A DNA stretch of 5,361 nucleotides from Methanoregula sp. (GTDB taxonomy: Archaea; Halobacteriota; Methanomicrobia; Methanomicrobiales; Methanospirillaceae): the NCBI RefSeq assembly GCF_002835825.1, contig NZ_PIZH01000141.1:1-5361 (forward strand), given 5' to 3'. The position numbers and the translations under genes were made by a program. A model generated the notes under the pieces. That model was not told the origin of the DNA. It ran no database searches and was given only the letters and a program-made list of their open reading frames with translations. Shown piece after piece: positions 4,683 through 5,361 of this stretch; position 1 is the first letter of the stretch; every line of letters begins with the position of its first letter.

Positions 4683-5361
4683 ATGAGCACGACAAGATCG
4701 ATTGCAGGGACTTCGGTTTCCCGGCTGACCCGGGAAGGGGCTGGTGTCCGGCTCCACCGGGCGTTCGGGTACAACGAAATCCCGGCGTTCGACCCGTTCC
4801 TGATGCTCGATGACTTCCGGGCAGACAGCCCGGACGAGTACCTTGCCGGGTTCCCGTGGCACCCGCACCGGGGTATCGAGACCGTGACGTACATGCTCGA
4901 AGGTCGCGTCGAGCATGGCGACAGCATGGGCCATAAGGGCAACGTGCCGGCCGGGGGCATCCAGTGGATGACTGCGGGGTCGGGGATCATCCACCAGGAG
5001 ATGCCAAAACCGGTGGACGGGAAGATGGGGGGATTCCAGCTCTGGGTCAACCTTCCCCGGAAGGATAAGATGATGGCCCCGCGGTACCAGGAATTGCGGG
5101 CCAACGAGATCCCGCGTGTCACGGTGCCGGGTGGGGCGGAGGTACGGGTTGTCTGCGGGTCCATCGGAGGAGTAACCGGCCCGGTCCGGGACCTGATGGC
5201 GGATCCCGAGTATCTCGACGTATCACTGGGACCAAAGATGCAGTTTTCTCACCCGGTGAAAGCGGGATACCTGGCAGCAGCATACGTTTTTTCCGGGTCG
5301 GGTACATTCGACTCATCGAGCGGAGAAATGCTGGGGAACCGCACGATGATCCGGTACGATT
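4683..5361 (+). CDS. Pirin family protein (bicupin), partial, C-terminus beyond right edge
   Basis: Open from ATG 4683 to the window end, 226 codons; pirins are usually about 230-300 residues, so the C-terminal cupin is at least partly cut off. The N-terminal pirin signature is complete: GAGVRLHRAFG (19-29), FDPFLMLDDF (36-45), HPHRGIETVTYMLEG (60-74), MTAGSGIIHQEMP (96-108) and FQLWVNLP (118-125). By comparison with human pirin (His56, His58, His101, Glu103), His60, His62, His104 and Glu106 should bind an iron or similar metal in the first cupin barrel. Cytoplasmic pirins have been described as quercetin 2,3-dioxygenases and as redox-sensitive regulators; which applies in an archaeon is unknown. 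No in-frame ATG lies just upstream, and the conserved region begins about 18 residues in, so the start is credible. No neighbouring gene indicates a substrate. Confidence 0.95.
   Translation, partial: MSTTRSIAGTSVSRLTREGAGVRLHRAFGYNEIPAFDPFLMLDDFRADSPDEYLAGFPWHPHRGIETVTYMLEGRVEHGDSMGHKGNVPAGGIQWMTAGSGIIHQEMPKPVDGKMGGFQLWVNLPRKDKMMAPRYQELRANEIPRVTVPGGAEVRVVCGSIGGVTGPVRDLMADPEYLDVSLGPKMQFSHPVKAGYLAAAYVFSGSGTFDSSSGEMLGNRTMIRYD

Overview
The window looks like chromosomal DNA of a methanogenic archaeon, most likely of the order Methanomicrobiales (Methanoregula-like). This rests on several signs: GC-rich coding DNA, A/T-rich TATA-like boxes about 27-37 bp upstream of starts instead of bacterial -35/-10 promoters, a receiver domain ending in the ID-P-x-GYILKPF style common in methanogen signalling proteins, and an intergenic region packed with short palindromes. 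No rRNA, tRNA, CRISPR array or transposase is visible, and the taxonomic call is an inference.

Layout. Three genes point left and two point right. Position 1-672 (minus) is the N-terminal 224 codons of a membrane-anchored protein that runs off the left edge. Positions 673-1112 hold no credible gene but carry two diverged copies of a hairpin-rich repeat of about 80 bp plus further palindromes. Position 1113-1928 (minus) is a complete paralogue of the first protein, with a related upstream region. Position 2018-2947 (minus) is a six-helix cation diffusion facilitator (CDF)-fold protein that appears to lack the usual metal ligands. A 193-bp divergent intergenic region follows. Position 3141-4475 (plus) is a 444-residue protein with an unrecognised helical N-terminal half and a C-terminal response-regulator receiver domain. 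After a probable terminator, position 4683 to the right edge (plus) is the N-terminal 226 codons of a pirin-family cupin protein.

How the genes relate. The two leftward paralogues are a tandem duplication and the only pair with an evident functional link. The CDF-like gene lies 89 bp upstream of the second paralogue on the same strand and could be co-transcribed with it, but a separate TATA-like box sits in that gap. The receiver protein and the pirin each have their own candidate promoter and look like single-gene units. I see no convincing multi-gene defence or biosynthetic system. The most interesting signals are the ligand-less CDF protein, the inverted-order receiver protein, the unassigned membrane-anchored paralogue family, and the structured intergenic repeat whose arms show a compensatory base-pair change.
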